Origin: Chrysophaeum taylorii
Lineage: Eukaryota > Sar > Pelagophyceae > Pelagomonadales > Pelagomonadaceae
Reading direction: 5' to 3'
Assembly (NCBI GenBank): GCA_029834535.1
Contig: JAQMWT010000688.1
Span: 1 to 64,000, forward strand
Length of the DNA: 64,000 nt
The translations under genes and the position numbers were made by a program. Numbering within the stretch: the first letter of the stretch is position 1; every line of letters begins with the position of its first letter. Below are positions 18,491 to 27,717 of this stretch, piece after piece. The notes beneath the pieces were generated by a model. The model did not search any database and had not been told where the DNA came from. It was given only the letters and a program-made list of their open reading frames with translations.

Positions 18491-19463
18491 TGAGATGATG
18501 CTTGTTGGGAGGTCCGTTCCTTCCTCGTTTATTTCGGAATTCACTAATATAAGCTCACTTCACTTCACTTCACTTCACTTCACCACCTGCGTGCTCTCAC
18601 CTTCGTTCACCAGGGCTGACGGCCTGGCCCTCTCGTCGGATGAGCGAAGCGGGGCCGCGCTACCTAGGCGTAAAGGAGGATAATGTTGATGATGAGGAGG
18701 GGGGGGATGCGCGGAACAGGCTGAGGAGGACGTGAACGAGAGCCGATTGCGACACATCGGAGTTGTGACGGACGTCGAAAAAAAAAAGCCATGGACGATC
18801 AACCAGATTTTTTTTTTTTTCCAAGGTGTGGGACTGCGTGTGCCGTCTGAAGGAATATCATCATCCTGACCGCGCCAGTGGGGAGGCGACGCAACGAGCG
18901 TGTGTGATGTGCTGGGGCCGCCTGGAGGTGAGGTGAGGTGAGGTGAGGTGAGACTGCTCCAAGATTGGCACCTGGCAGACGACCAAGCCTCTAGCCCCCC
19001 ATTTTCTTTTAGGCTGCGCATCGGGGGGACGCGCTGGACCATCAACACCAATAAACTGAAGAGACGCGACGAAGATAGGAAAAAGACCTCGAAGGAAAAA
19101 GACCTCGAATAATAGATAAATCGCGGGCTACTTCCAGGCCATTCCCAGATAGTCAAAGCACTCTGCCCTGATGGCATTCTCGGCTCGACGCACAATGTTG
19201 CCCTACTGCGCTCATGAACAAGAAGGATTTTGCATCGCGGCGGCGGGCCGGATCAAGTATAGCGACTACCTTTGGCCGAGTTCAAAAACGCCGTGACTAT
19301 TCCCGAAGGCTCGAAGATGTCGAGGTCGTTCGCATCGCCGAAGGCAAGAAATACAGGACACCATCGACGGTGAGTCCTCATTCACACCCCGAAGGAAACT
19401 TCTACTTCGAGCATGCGCTTGGTTCACGCTGTATTTAAGTCATTATTAGTAAAAGCCTCATTT
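18491..19463. other. Gene-free stretch with pentamer repeats
   Basis: Carries a TTCAC pentamer run (18558-18582) just upstream of the site-1 protease gene and a GAGGT run (18926-18950). A T-run lies at 18811-18822. Upstream of the next minus-strand gene end nothing coding is convincing. Confidence 0.5.
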
Positions 19464-22400
19464 TCAGTAATTGGTCGAGACGTCTCGGACGTGACGATTC
19501 CATTCGGCTTCGGGATCAAAGGGGGGGCCGTCGATTCGCCACCGTGCTAGCAACAAGATGCAGCTAAAGAGGGCGAGGAGGCAGAAGGCGATGACCGAGT
19601 TGGGGACCTGGGTCCCGCGAGATTTGGATTCTCGTAGCCCGCCGCTCGAGGCGGCTTCCGCCGCCGCCGCCGCTGGACGCGGCGTCAGAACCGCCGCCGC
19701 AGTCGTCGGTCTCGTCGACGCGGGAGATGTCGTTGGATAAGGCAGATAAGAAGAAGGCTGCACGGTGGGCACGGGAGAGGCGAGCGTCGGTCGAACGCTC
19801 GGGATCGAGGAGGAGGAGGAGGAGGGCAGGAAAGACGACGGGGCTCGAGTGCAGCCGCACGCGCCGAGACACGCTTCGGAAGCGAGACGGTCGTCCGTGC
19901 CCTCGACCGCACATCTCTGCGAAGAAAAGAGGGTCACCCAGGCGCAGGATTTCGAGGGTTCGTCTCGTTTGAACCATCGCTCGTCGTCGAGACAGTTCGC
20001 GGGAGGGAGGTTGCCGTTCTCCGCGAGCCACGACCACTCGTCGTTCCACAAAAAATCCCCGAAAGCCCCCGAGTAATCGACGGCAGAAAAGAAGCCGTCG
20101 TCGTTCGCGGGAAGGGCGTCGACGTCGCGGTAGGCGTAGCCGGTTCGGTTCGGCCGAGGGTCGACCGCGGAGGTTTCTGAGGCTCTCGAGGGCACGAGGG
20201 CGAGCTGCGGGTCAACCAGGAGGGCCGCGGTGAGATTGACGCAAGAGTCGAGCTGCTCGAACGCGGCAATTCCCGGGGCTCCGTGGACGATGATCCGCGG
20301 ACTAACCCAAAGGTAGGCCGTCGTATCAACGACCGGCGCTGCCTCCTCCTCTTGGGAAACTCGCTCCGAGCGGCAGTCGAGGTGCTGGACGCCGACGTTC
20401 GGGACGTTGACGAGGATGATGTTCCCGAGCTCGCCGCCCGCTCCGTCTCTGATCTTGACGGTTGGCTTCGCGCTGGAATCAGCAGAATTTTCGTCTCTGA
20501 GGTAGTGCACGAACGTCGCCGAGTAGAGCTGGAAGAAGGAGCGCGGAGAGCTGTCGAAATTGGCGTCGACTTCTAGCGCGTGATTCCCGCGTTCCCCGAG
20601 CATGACGTAGACGAACTGGATTTTCCCCTGGTATCCCAAGTCGATGTCGATCGCGTCGTCCCTCGAGAAGAGGACGGAAACGTACTTGAGGTTCACGGTA
20701 CCGCCGAATATTTCGATGCCGTCGTCCAAGTTGAAGGCGACCTCGCAGTGCTGGATCGTAGTGCCCGCGCCGACGCCCGCGAGCGTGATTCCGTTGATTT
20801 CGTCGTTCCGGCCAATCACGTTCCCGCCGTACCAGACTCTCACGTACTCCAAAACGCCAGAGGAGTCGTTCGCGTCGTTGCCGCCGAACGCGTACGAGCC
20901 TCGCAGTCCTTCGACGACCGCGGCGGTGCCGTACACCGGTGCGTTTCCCATCACGATTAGCCCGCCCCACAGGCCGCGGTCGGGGAGCGACGTCTCGTTC
21001 GCGCTCGAAGTGAAGGTGATGGGGTCTGTCGCGGTGCCTCGGGCCTCGATTTTGGCTCCGGGAAGAACGACGACGACCACTGCCTGACACTTGGTGCGTT
21101 CGGCGAAGACCGAAACGCCGGCGTCGATCGTTAAGGTCACCCCTTCGGCGACGAAAAGCTGCGTATCCAACGCGACGTTTCTCGACCATCTGGTGTTTTC
21201 GGCGAGAATTTGCACGGGCGTGGTCTCGTTCAGGCGGCCCGTTTCCGCGAGCCAGGACCACGGCTCCAACCACGAAGAAGAAGAAGAAGAAGAAGAAGAC
21301 ACGGCGGCACGGTCGAAGGCGCCTTTGTAAGCCACTGGCTCGAACCACTCGGACGGCACGAGGTCCACTTCCTCGAACGCGGGACCGTTGAAGACAGGAC
21401 GTGGGTCGTAGCACTCGCTGTCTTCGTCGGTTTCTCCCGGCATAAACGCGAGCTCCGGGTCGACGTTCGCGGCCGTACCGAACGAAGACGAACGAGCGCA
21501 ACTCTCGTCCCTCGCGTACGACGCGATACCCTCGGCACCAAATATGATGTTCTGCGAACTGAACCACAGATAAGACGACAAAGAAGAATTATTTGGGGGC
21601 AGGTCGTGCGTTTCCTGGACTTGCGACGTGCAGTTGGTGAGAAGGACGCCCAGCTTGGGGACGTTGGTGATTATGAGATTGCCGAATTCGCCGCCCGTAC
21701 CGTTCCGGAGCCGAAGGGTCGCCGGTCTCAAGTCGTCCGAGGAAACCGAAGTCGGGCTCCCGTCCAAGCTGTGCACAAAGGTAACCGAATAGATTTGGGG
21801 AAAGGAGCGCGGCGTCGAGTCCGAGTCTGACTCGAGGCCGTGATGGCCGCCCGACCCAATCATGACGTACGCGAACTGGATCTTACCCTGGTACCCGTCC
21901 TCGATGTCGATGGCGTCGTCCCCAGCAAACAGCACCGATATCCACTTGAGATTCACGGTCCCTCCGAACATCTCGAGACCATCGTCGACGCTAAACGCGA
22001 CCTCGCAGTGTTCGACGACCGTGCCCGAACCGACGCCCGCGAGCGTCAAGCCGTTTATCTCGTTGTCTTCGCCGATGATGCTGCCTCCGTACCACACGCG
22101 GACATACCTCAACACGCCGGAGCTTTCGGTTGCGTTGCTCCCGCCGTAAGAGTACCCTCCTCGCAAGCCCTCGACGACCCCGACCCCGCCTCGAACAGGT
22201 GCGTTTCCGAGCACCAGCACGCCCCCCCAGAGTCCTCTCAGGTCTTTAGTGCTCTCGTTCGTGGTCGTGAAGGTGATCGGGCTCGAGGCCGTGCCCTCGG
22301 CCCTGATGCTCGCGCCGGGCAGCACCACTAACGACGCCGCCTCCTCCTCCTCCTCTACGACAGAGGCGGCTCGAATGGTCGTTCCCGCTCGGATCCTGAG

Positions 22401-22580
22401 TTCCGCCCCGGTCGCCACGAACACCTGTTCGCTCAGAAGAACGCTCGACTCCCAGGTGGTGTCGGCGTCGATGGTCTCCGCCAACACAACCGCCGGGATG
22501 CGAATTAGGAGTGAAATCAGAGGACCCATAGTGCCCAGAAAAATCCCCACCCCCAACAGGATCAGATCGACGACCCCCAT
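19464..22580 (-). CDS. Tandem beta-helix surface protein, single C-terminal membrane span
   Basis: A 1038-residue protein. Start at ATG 22580 gives a signal peptide/anchor (about residues 1-36). Two homologous units of about 400 residues follow (about 40-425 and 440-830). Each has the same order of motifs: TGAELRIRAGTTI-like, LRGLWGGVLVLGNAPV, VEGLRGGYSYGG, SSGVLRYVRVWYGG, EINGLTLAGVGSGT, SVDDGLEMFGGTVNLKWISV, DDAIDIEDGYQGKIQFAYVM. This pattern is familiar from secreted right-handed beta-helix proteins of Bacteroidetes and Planctomycetes. A six-cysteine ShKT-like module (CLDDERWFKRDEPSKSC to CLGACGC) follows, then a Ser/Thr/Pro-rich stalk, a membrane span (VIAFCLLALFSCILLLARW) and a short tail. 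Many N-glycosylation sites. Function unknown; likely adhesion or cell-surface. Confidence 0.82.
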   Translation of the reverse strand: MGVVDLILLGVGIFLGTMGPLISLLIRIPAVVLAETIDADTTWESSVLLSEQVFVATGAELRIRAGTTIRAASVVEEEEEAASLVVLPGASIRAEGTASSPITFTTTNESTKDLRGLWGGVLVLGNAPVRGGVGVVEGLRGGYSYGGSNATESSGVLRYVRVWYGGSIIGEDNEINGLTLAGVGSGTVVEHCEVAFSVDDGLEMFGGTVNLKWISVLFAGDDAIDIEDGYQGKIQFAYVMIGSGGHHGLESDSDSTPRSFPQIYSVTFVHSLDGSPTSVSSDDLRPATLRLRNGTGGEFGNLIITNVPKLGVLLTNCTSQVQETHDLPPNNSSLSSYLWFSSQNIIFGAEGIASYARDESCARSSSFGTAANVDPELAFMPGETDEDSECYDPRPVFNGPAFEEVDLVPSEWFEPVAYKGAFDRAAVSSSSSSSSSWLEPWSWLAETGRLNETTPVQILAENTRWSRNVALDTQLFVAEGVTLTIDAGVSVFAERTKCQAVVVVVLPGAKIEARGTATDPITFTSSANETSLPDRGLWGGLIVMGNAPVYGTAAVVEGLRGSYAFGGNDANDSSGVLEYVRVWYGGNVIGRNDEINGITLAGVGAGTTIQHCEVAFNLDDGIEIFGGTVNLKYVSVLFSRDDAIDIDLGYQGKIQFVYVMLGERGNHALEVDANFDSSPRSFFQLYSATFVHYLRDENSADSSAKPTVKIRDGAGGELGNIILVNVPNVGVQHLDCRSERVSQEEEAAPVVDTTAYLWVSPRIIVHGAPGIAAFEQLDSCVNLTAALLVDPQLALVPSRASETSAVDPRPNRTGYAYRDVDALPANDDGFFSAVDYSGAFGDFLWNDEWSWLAENGNLPPANCLDDERWFKRDEPSKSCAWVTLFSSQRCAVEGTDDRLASEACLGACGCTRAPSSFLPSSSSSSIPSVRPTLASPVPTVQPSSYLPYPTTSPASTRPTTAAAVLTPRPAAAAAEAASSGGLRESKSRGTQVPNSVIAFCLLALFSCILLLARWRIDGPPFDPEAEWNRHVRDVSTNY

Positions 22581-23098
22581 AATTGACGTCACCTACCGAG
22601 AATTACAAAAAGACGAATCTTCTTTCCGGCAATAAATAATTCACAAACTTTTAATTTTTTTTTGGGTCCGACGCCTAGGCAGGCGCCTTTCTTTATTATT
22701 ATTATTCGCGCACAACGCGCAGCGCCGAGATCCAAGAAGGAAGGGAGGGAGGGAGGAAGGCAGGGAGGAAGGAAAGATACCCGACAACATTATAGAAGAT
22801 GTGATGATGACGACGGCGGCGGTGGCAAAGAAGGAAGAAGCTCACGTCGTTGTTGTTGTCGGCGACGAAGAAAGCCTTCTTCTTTTAATAATGGCTTTCG
22901 TCGACGACGACGACGACGACGATCGCGAGAAGAACTTGATGGGGCGAAAACATAGGGATTACTTACTACTACTACTACTACAGGCTGCTGCAGCACGGGA
23001 GCCGTTCTAAGTTCTAAGACAGCTCCAAGCAGCCGCCGCCGCCGCCGCCGCCGCATGGTATATACTATATCTATCCAGCGCACACACACACACACACA
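22581..23098. other. Gene-free, microsatellite-rich stretch
   Basis: Holds GGGA-type purine runs (22738-22775), GAC (22903-22921), TAC (22966-22981), CCG (23034-23053) and CA (23082-23099) repeats. No gene seen. Confidence 0.6.
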
Positions 23099-24487
23099 CT
23101 AGTAGCCCTCCTCCTCCTTCTTGGCTCCTCGTCGGCGGCGCAGGAGGAGGAGGTGGGGCGCCGTGCGGCAGTGGAGGAAGGGAAAGGTGGTGTCGATCGC
23201 GAGGCCCGAAAATCCAGAAACCATGGCGAGGACGTCGTAGAAGTCGTCGCGGTCGAGGTCGCCGCGTCGGGGATGGACTGGCGCTAGGCGGTAGTCGAAG
23301 TCCCGAAAGTCGGTAAGGTGCTCGGTTTTGTTATAGGTCCAGTAGGGACGGTACAATTCGCCGAAACGGGAGACACCGGACACAGCGGCGTCGACGTCGA
23401 TGTGCACACGGCGGTTGGACGTCTTGTCGGATTTGGCGATCTCGTGGAGGAGATGGAGCGCGCGGCCGCCGGGGTAGTTGAGGCGCGCGGCCCTCGCAAA
23501 GACGAAGAGGGTCGCTGCGAGATTCGGGGAAAGGAGGAGGAGGAGGAGGAGGTGTTTGCGGGGGCGCGCGGCGGCGGCGGCAAGATTGAGGAGCGGAAGC
23601 GCGGGAAACACGAACCGCAGCTCCTTGTGCGGGAGCGTCGACAGGAGCGCTATCGAGGATATCGCGGGGACTACGAGGCGGAAAGGTCCGAAGAATAGCG
23701 CGAGGGGGAGGGCGGTGCCGAGGGCGCGCGGCAGGGCGCTCGTGAGGTACCAATGGGCGGGCGAGACGCCCCATCGTGCCGAGCGATTGTCGACGGGGTT
23801 GTTGAAGCGAAAGACTTCACCTTCGGGCCAAGCGAAGCGACGCCAGAAGAACGAATCAACGACAACAGACATCGACACCGCCACAACGAGTCCCAGCACC
23901 GAGACCCCGACGGCGCGAAGGAAGGGGATGCGCGGAGGGAAAAATGTCCAAATAAAACCAAACGGGATCGCGATAGCCGCGACGTCGCACCTCAAAGCGA
24001 ACGTCGCGAAGACCAAAAAAAGTAATGCGCGCGCGCGGCGGCCCAGCAGGAAGTCGCCGTACGCAAACAAGATCAACGGCATCGCCATAGAATTCGGGAG
24101 CGTTCGAGTCGCATAAAAAGGTAAGTGAAACTGGCAAGCGGTGATAAAGCAGAGCGCGTCGCTCGTCTCCGGAGAGAACGCCGCCCTCGCGCCTTTCGCA
24201 AACCGCCAGAAACCGCCAAACCACCAGAGCCCCAGCGCGAGTCGCGCCCGGGCCTGTCTTCCCCCAACAAAAAAGGGCACCAGCCGTGCCGTCGCCGAAA
24301 CGACGATCGCACCCAAGAAAGTGCGCGGGACTGTTCCCGGGAACTCGAGGTGGTCGAACTCGCCGAGCCTCGAGGGCCCGAGCATCCAGAGGTCGTGAAT
24401 AGCCTGCGTGTTGAACGACTCCTCGACCTTGTTGTAGGGGCACGCGACGAGGTGCAACACGATGGCTAGGAGCACCACCCACCGCAT
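23099..24487 (-). CDS. ALG12: ALG12-type alpha-1,6-mannosyltransferase (GT22)
   Basis: A 462-residue multi-pass ER protein. It transfers mannose from dolichol-phosphate-mannose to the lipid-linked oligosaccharide (the eighth mannose) during N-glycan assembly. Family blocks: CPYNKVEESFNTQAIHDLW (the lumenal acidic catalytic loop), FDHLEFPGTVPRTF, HLPFYATRTLPNSMAMPL, SPAHWYLTSALPRALG and TLPHKELRFVFPALPLLN. About ten hydrophobic segments. Start at 24487 chosen because the family begins shortly before the CPY block; two further in-frame ATGs (24520, 24547) would add 11-20 residues of no family likeness. The C-terminus is Lys/Glu-rich. Divergent from the ferredoxin gene with only 65 bp between starts. 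Confidence 0.92.
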   Translation of the reverse strand: MRWVVLLAIVLHLVACPYNKVEESFNTQAIHDLWMLGPSRLGEFDHLEFPGTVPRTFLGAIVVSATARLVPFFVGGRQARARLALGLWWFGGFWRFAKGARAAFSPETSDALCFITACQFHLPFYATRTLPNSMAMPLILFAYGDFLLGRRARALLFLVFATFALRCDVAAIAIPFGFIWTFFPPRIPFLRAVGVSVLGLVVAVSMSVVVDSFFWRRFAWPEGEVFRFNNPVDNRSARWGVSPAHWYLTSALPRALGTALPLALFFGPFRLVVPAISSIALLSTLPHKELRFVFPALPLLNLAAAAARPRKHLLLLLLLSPNLAATLFVFARAARLNYPGGRALHLLHEIAKSDKTSNRRVHIDVDAAVSGVSRFGELYRPYWTYNKTEHLTDFRDFDYRLAPVHPRRGDLDRDDFYDVLAMVSGFSGLAIDTTFPFLHCRTAPHLLLLRRRRGAKKEEEGY

Positions 24488-24552
24488 TTTTTTTCTTCCT
24501 AACCCTAGATCAATCATCATGTGTCCCTCAAACCCTAGATAGATCATCCATC
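24488..24552. promoter_or_regulatory. 65-bp bidirectional promoter with tandem repeat and uORF
   Basis: A roughly 29-bp unit (AACCCTAGAT..ATCATC..ATGT..CCCTC) occurs twice, about 24501-24530 and 24531-24561, the second copy supplying the ferredoxin ATG. The first copy supplies an upstream ATG at 24519 that opens a seven-codon uORF ending TAG at 24542. Both ALG12 and ferredoxin must be driven from within or around this gap. Confidence 0.6.
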
Positions 24553-24918
24553 ATGTCCCTCATTCGGATTCGATGGGTTCTGAAGAAGCGCGGGACCGAG
24601 GTATTGACGACGACCGCGAACGTCGGCGACAACCTCCTGCGACTCGCGCAGCGCAACGACATTCCCCTCGAGGGAGCCTGCGAGGGCGTGGCCGCCTGCT
24701 CGACCTGCCACTGCATCCTCGACCCGGCCCTCTTTCCCTCGCTCCCCGAAGCATCGGAAAAGGAGGAAGACATGTTGGACCAGGCCTTTGGCCTCACGGT
24801 CACCTCGCGCCTCGCCTGCCAGCTCACGGTCGAGCCGACCTTCGACGGTACCACGATCACGCTCCCGGAGGCGACGAGGAACTTCTACGTTGATGGGCAC
24901 GTCCCAAAGCCTCACTAA
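24553..24918 (+). CDS. Adrenodoxin-type [2Fe-2S] ferredoxin
   Basis: A 121-residue electron carrier of the mitochondrial Fe-S assembly / adrenodoxin class. Cluster ligands Cys43, Cys49, Cys52 and Cys89 give the C-X5-C-X2-C-X36-C spacing of this class, with the surrounding GACEGVAACSTCHC and TSRLACQLTV. The acidic partner-binding helix (EASEKEEDMLDQAFGL) is present. It would take electrons from ferredoxin reductase for Fe-S cluster synthesis (heme A or steroid-like roles possible). The N-terminus starts almost at the domain, with no clear mitochondrial presequence; a short upstream exon or an unusual targeting signal is possible. Start ATG 24553 follows a short uORF. Confidence 0.9.
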   Translation: MSLIRIRWVLKKRGTEVLTTTANVGDNLLRLAQRNDIPLEGACEGVAACSTCHCILDPALFPSLPEASEKEEDMLDQAFGLTVTSRLACQLTVEPTFDGTTITLPEATRNFYVDGHVPKPH

Positions 24919-24979
24919 CTAACTAGACCCTCTCTTAGTGTTAGTGACCGAAACCCTACTACTACTACTACTACTACTG

Positions 24980-26650
24980 ATGGAGCTCGTGAAAAGGTGG
25001 TGGTCGTCGCCTGATCAGCCGCAAGATGAAGAAGAGGAGGCGAGGGTGGGGGAGTGCGCGATGTCCCGCGCGCGCCAGGAGGAAGAGGAAGAGCTCCTGG
25101 CGTCCTCGTTCCAGCAGACCTGGACCTACGATGATGATGAGGAAGAGCCCGTGGAACACGACGATGAGGAACACCAGCAGCAACCCGTGATTCGTTCCAG
25201 CGAAAACGAGTACAGCTACGAGGAGCAGACGCTATACTCGTCGTCGTCGTCGTCGTCGCGAACGTGCTACGACGAGTGGTCCCGCGTCGCAACGGTGGGC
25301 GTGGCGGTCGCGGCGTTCGTCGCCGCGCGTCTCTCGCTCTTCGTCAGAAACTTTGCCCGCGATCTGCCGGCGGCGCCGTTGTTTTCTTTAGTCGCATTCA
25401 GCGCCGGCGCCGGTTTCGTCCCAACGCTTCGCGTCCTCCGCACCGGGCTCGTCTTGTCGCCCCCGCCGCTCGACGCGCTCCAGTCGATCGCGGCCTCGGC
25501 AGCTCTGGGACTAGGCGTGGAAGAACCCGTGATTGCAGCGTTGTGCTGGACCTGCCTCCGCCCGCAGCTTGCCCCCTGGCTCGATGACTGGTCGGCCCTG
25601 AGACTCGCGAGAGTCGCCGCCGTCGGTGCCTGTGCCGGCTTCTTTGGGTGCGTTGCTGCTGCCCTCGTCGTCGTCGTCGTCGTCGTTTCCGCCGACGCCG
25701 CGCCGATCGCGGCTGCCGCGGTCGTCGCGGGAATCGCCAAACCTTCGTGGAACCTCGTGGTGTGCGGCGCGCTGGGGGCCCTCTCGGCCGCGCATGCCCG
25801 GGTGATCGCGCGATTGCCGGGAACCACTCGCCGCTCGGTCGTCGTTCTGGTAGCGGCCCTCCGCTTCGCACTTCTCGCTAATCTCGAAAACAATATAGCT
25901 CGCGCCGTCGTCGTGTCCGCGTCGGCCGGCCTCGTTCGCGGCCGCGCGGCGGGCGGGCTCATCGCTCCTGCGGCGCGGGCGGGCGCCCTCGCCGCCCGCG
26001 GCGCCTGCGCGCTCGCCGGTCTCGAAGCGAAATCCTTCGCGAGAGCGGGGGGTGCCGCGACCGCGGCCGCCGCGGTCGGCGCCGGCCTCGAGCTCCCCCT
26101 CGCACTCGCCTTTTGCCAGGATCAAGACGACCTCGCGCCCGTCCTCGTTGCCGTCGCTGTCGCCGTCGCCTTTGCTGGTGGTTCTGGTGCCTACGACGAC
26201 GCGTTCCAGCCGCGCTACTTAGACGACGTTTTGCCCGCGGAAGTCCCCGTGCTCCCTCGCGTCGCGTCTTATCCGCAACTCCGGGACGCTCTCCTCACCG
26301 AGGCTCGGGCCTTTGTTGTGATTGCGGAGGATGGGATGCCCGTCGGGACGCTCCGCCGGGGGGTCGCCTGCGTCCTCGTCACCGCCGAAAGTTTTGACGT
26401 CTCGGCGACGCGCGCCTTCGACCGCCTCAAACTCCCCCCCGCGAAGGGGCCCGTGGATGGCACTCTCGATTTGAGACCCCACGCTTCCCCTGCCCTCCTC
26501 GTCTTCAACGACGATCCAATCCAAGTCACCGCCCGCCGCGTCCTCGCTCTCGACCTCGCGTACGCGGTCGTCCTCGAGAGACACACGAAAACTGTGCGAG
26601 GCCTCCTCGAGCGCCGGCGCCTCTTCTCCTTCCCGAGAGCCGACCTTTAA
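24980..26650 (+). CDS. Divergent CLC-like chloride channel/transporter
   Basis: A 556-residue, very Ala/Val-rich membrane protein. Start at ATG 24980 (the frame above it has no ATG). Acidic, Ser-rich N-terminal tail to about residue 105, then about ten hydrophobic segments. The C-terminal half resembles CLC proteins: VRGRAAGGLIAPAARAGALA at the place of the GGxFxPS region, RAGGAATAAAAVGAGLELPL at the place of the helix N region, and GSGAYDDAFQPRYLDDVLP like the stretch that leads into the CBS domains. A weak CBS pair follows (EARAFVVIAEDGMPVGTLRR and DPIQVTARRVLALDLAYAVV). The usual GSGIP and proton-glutamate motifs are not plain, so ion transport is uncertain. An alternative is a different CBS-containing transporter. 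Confidence 0.5.
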   Translation: MELVKRWWSSPDQPQDEEEEARVGECAMSRARQEEEEELLASSFQQTWTYDDDEEEPVEHDDEEHQQQPVIRSSENEYSYEEQTLYSSSSSSSRTCYDEWSRVATVGVAVAAFVAARLSLFVRNFARDLPAAPLFSLVAFSAGAGFVPTLRVLRTGLVLSPPPLDALQSIAASAALGLGVEEPVIAALCWTCLRPQLAPWLDDWSALRLARVAAVGACAGFFGCVAAALVVVVVVVSADAAPIAAAAVVAGIAKPSWNLVVCGALGALSAAHARVIARLPGTTRRSVVVLVAALRFALLANLENNIARAVVVSASAGLVRGRAAGGLIAPAARAGALAARGACALAGLEAKSFARAGGAATAAAAVGAGLELPLALAFCQDQDDLAPVLVAVAVAVAFAGGSGAYDDAFQPRYLDDVLPAEVPVLPRVASYPQLRDALLTEARAFVVIAEDGMPVGTLRRGVACVLVTAESFDVSATRAFDRLKLPPAKGPVDGTLDLRPHASPALLVFNDDPIQVTARRVLALDLAYAVVLERHTKTVRGLLERRRLFSFPRADL

Positions 26651-26757
26651 TTTCAAAACCTCCAACTTCTTTATACTTTATTCTTCCTTGAGGAGGAGGA
26701 GGAGGAGGGGGAGGGCGTCGTCGTCGTCGACGAATAAATAAACAATAAGCTGCATCA

Positions 26758-27717
26758 TCACGCGGAGGTGCACGGCATAGGCTCGAAGGGGCGAAAGGGG
26801 GGCTCTCCATCCCAAGCGCGTCCGATGCGGTGGTCCTCGTCGAGGAGGGCGTAGAGCTGGGCATTCCAGGGGGCATAAATCGCGTCGAGGAGGTCGCGAA
26901 CTTCGCAGTCGATCGTCGTTTGCTGGTTGCCGCGGGCGTTCGTGTGGGGAATCGTGGTGGGGAGATTGTCGTCGTCGGCCTGGAGACCGAGAAACGTTGC
27001 CAACGTACGGATGTGAGTCGACGTATTATAAAAGACGAGACTATCAAAGTCCAAAACGAGAATTTGTGCTCGATCGAACCACCGCGCCCACGAGTCCAAC
27101 TGCGGCTTGTAGATCCCACGCCACAGGCCCTTTTCGTGGGCGCGGTGGACGGGCATCTCGAACCTCTCGGCTTGGCAGCGCGCGTACTCCTCGTACGGGC
27201 CCGTCACCTCGCAATAGTCTAACATCTGGCTCCGGAGGTCGAGACTCAGTCTCCTCAGGTGGTTGTACCAACTCAGGTCGCGGGCGATTGGCTCGCGGAG
27301 CACCACAACGAAGCGAAACAACGCCGAGACCGACTTGGGGGCTGCCTTCTTCAACAGAGATGGGGCCTCGGCCGTCTTAAGGTTGTCCGGCGTTGCCTCC
27401 GCGTACCCCGCGCAATCCTTTCCCACTCTTCGAACCGGGTACAGCTCCGTGAACAATTCCCCGATCATCGGCACCATCGACGCGTTGACGACACCGCGAC
27501 CGCTCCAGAAATGGGTCTCCTTTTGGTGCCATTCAGCTTCTCCTTCCAGAAGTCCCACGAGCTCAGCACCACAGAATCCAAGCGATCCGCGGGCAAGGTC
27601 CCAGACACTCGAGGAGGCACACTTCGGGCATCCCAGAATCCACGTGGAAGGCCAGCACCTCGTCTCGCCGCAGAGCGCCCTTTGCCGCGCGACGGCCGCC
27701 ATCGACAATAACAGCAT
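26758..27717 (-). CDS. Secretory-pathway sulfotransferase (heparan-type)
   Basis: A 319-residue protein predicted to transfer sulfate from PAPS to a glycan in the Golgi lumen. Start at ATG 27717; the frame above lacks an ATG. Hydrophobic leader (MLLLSMAAVA), then the 5'-PSB loop WILGCPKCASSSV (about 26-38) and the 3'-PB region FVVVLREPIARDLSWYNHL (about 135-153). A late DFDSLVF block (binding of substrate) and conserved cysteines are also seen. Related to the gene at 30591 and to the broken copy between them, all on the same strand. Which sugar is modified is unknown. Confidence 0.85.
   Translation of the reverse strand: MLLLSMAAVARQRALCGETRCWPSTWILGCPKCASSSVWDLARGSLGFCGAELVGLLEGEAEWHQKETHFWSGRGVVNASMVPMIGELFTELYPVRRVGKDCAGYAEATPDNLKTAEAPSLLKKAAPKSVSALFRFVVVLREPIARDLSWYNHLRRLSLDLRSQMLDYCEVTGPYEEYARCQAERFEMPVHRAHEKGLWRGIYKPQLDSWARWFDRAQILVLDFDSLVFYNTSTHIRTLATFLGLQADDDNLPTTIPHTNARGNQQTTIDCEVRDLLDAIYAPWNAQLYALLDEDHRIGRAWDGEPPFRPFEPMPCTSA

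Noticed and set aside
16124-18683. Plus-strand frames opposite the site-1 protease
   Set aside because: Antisense shadows of a well-supported gene.
19214-19438. 74-codon frame upstream of the site-1 protease
   Set aside because: No family likeness and short; chance is enough.
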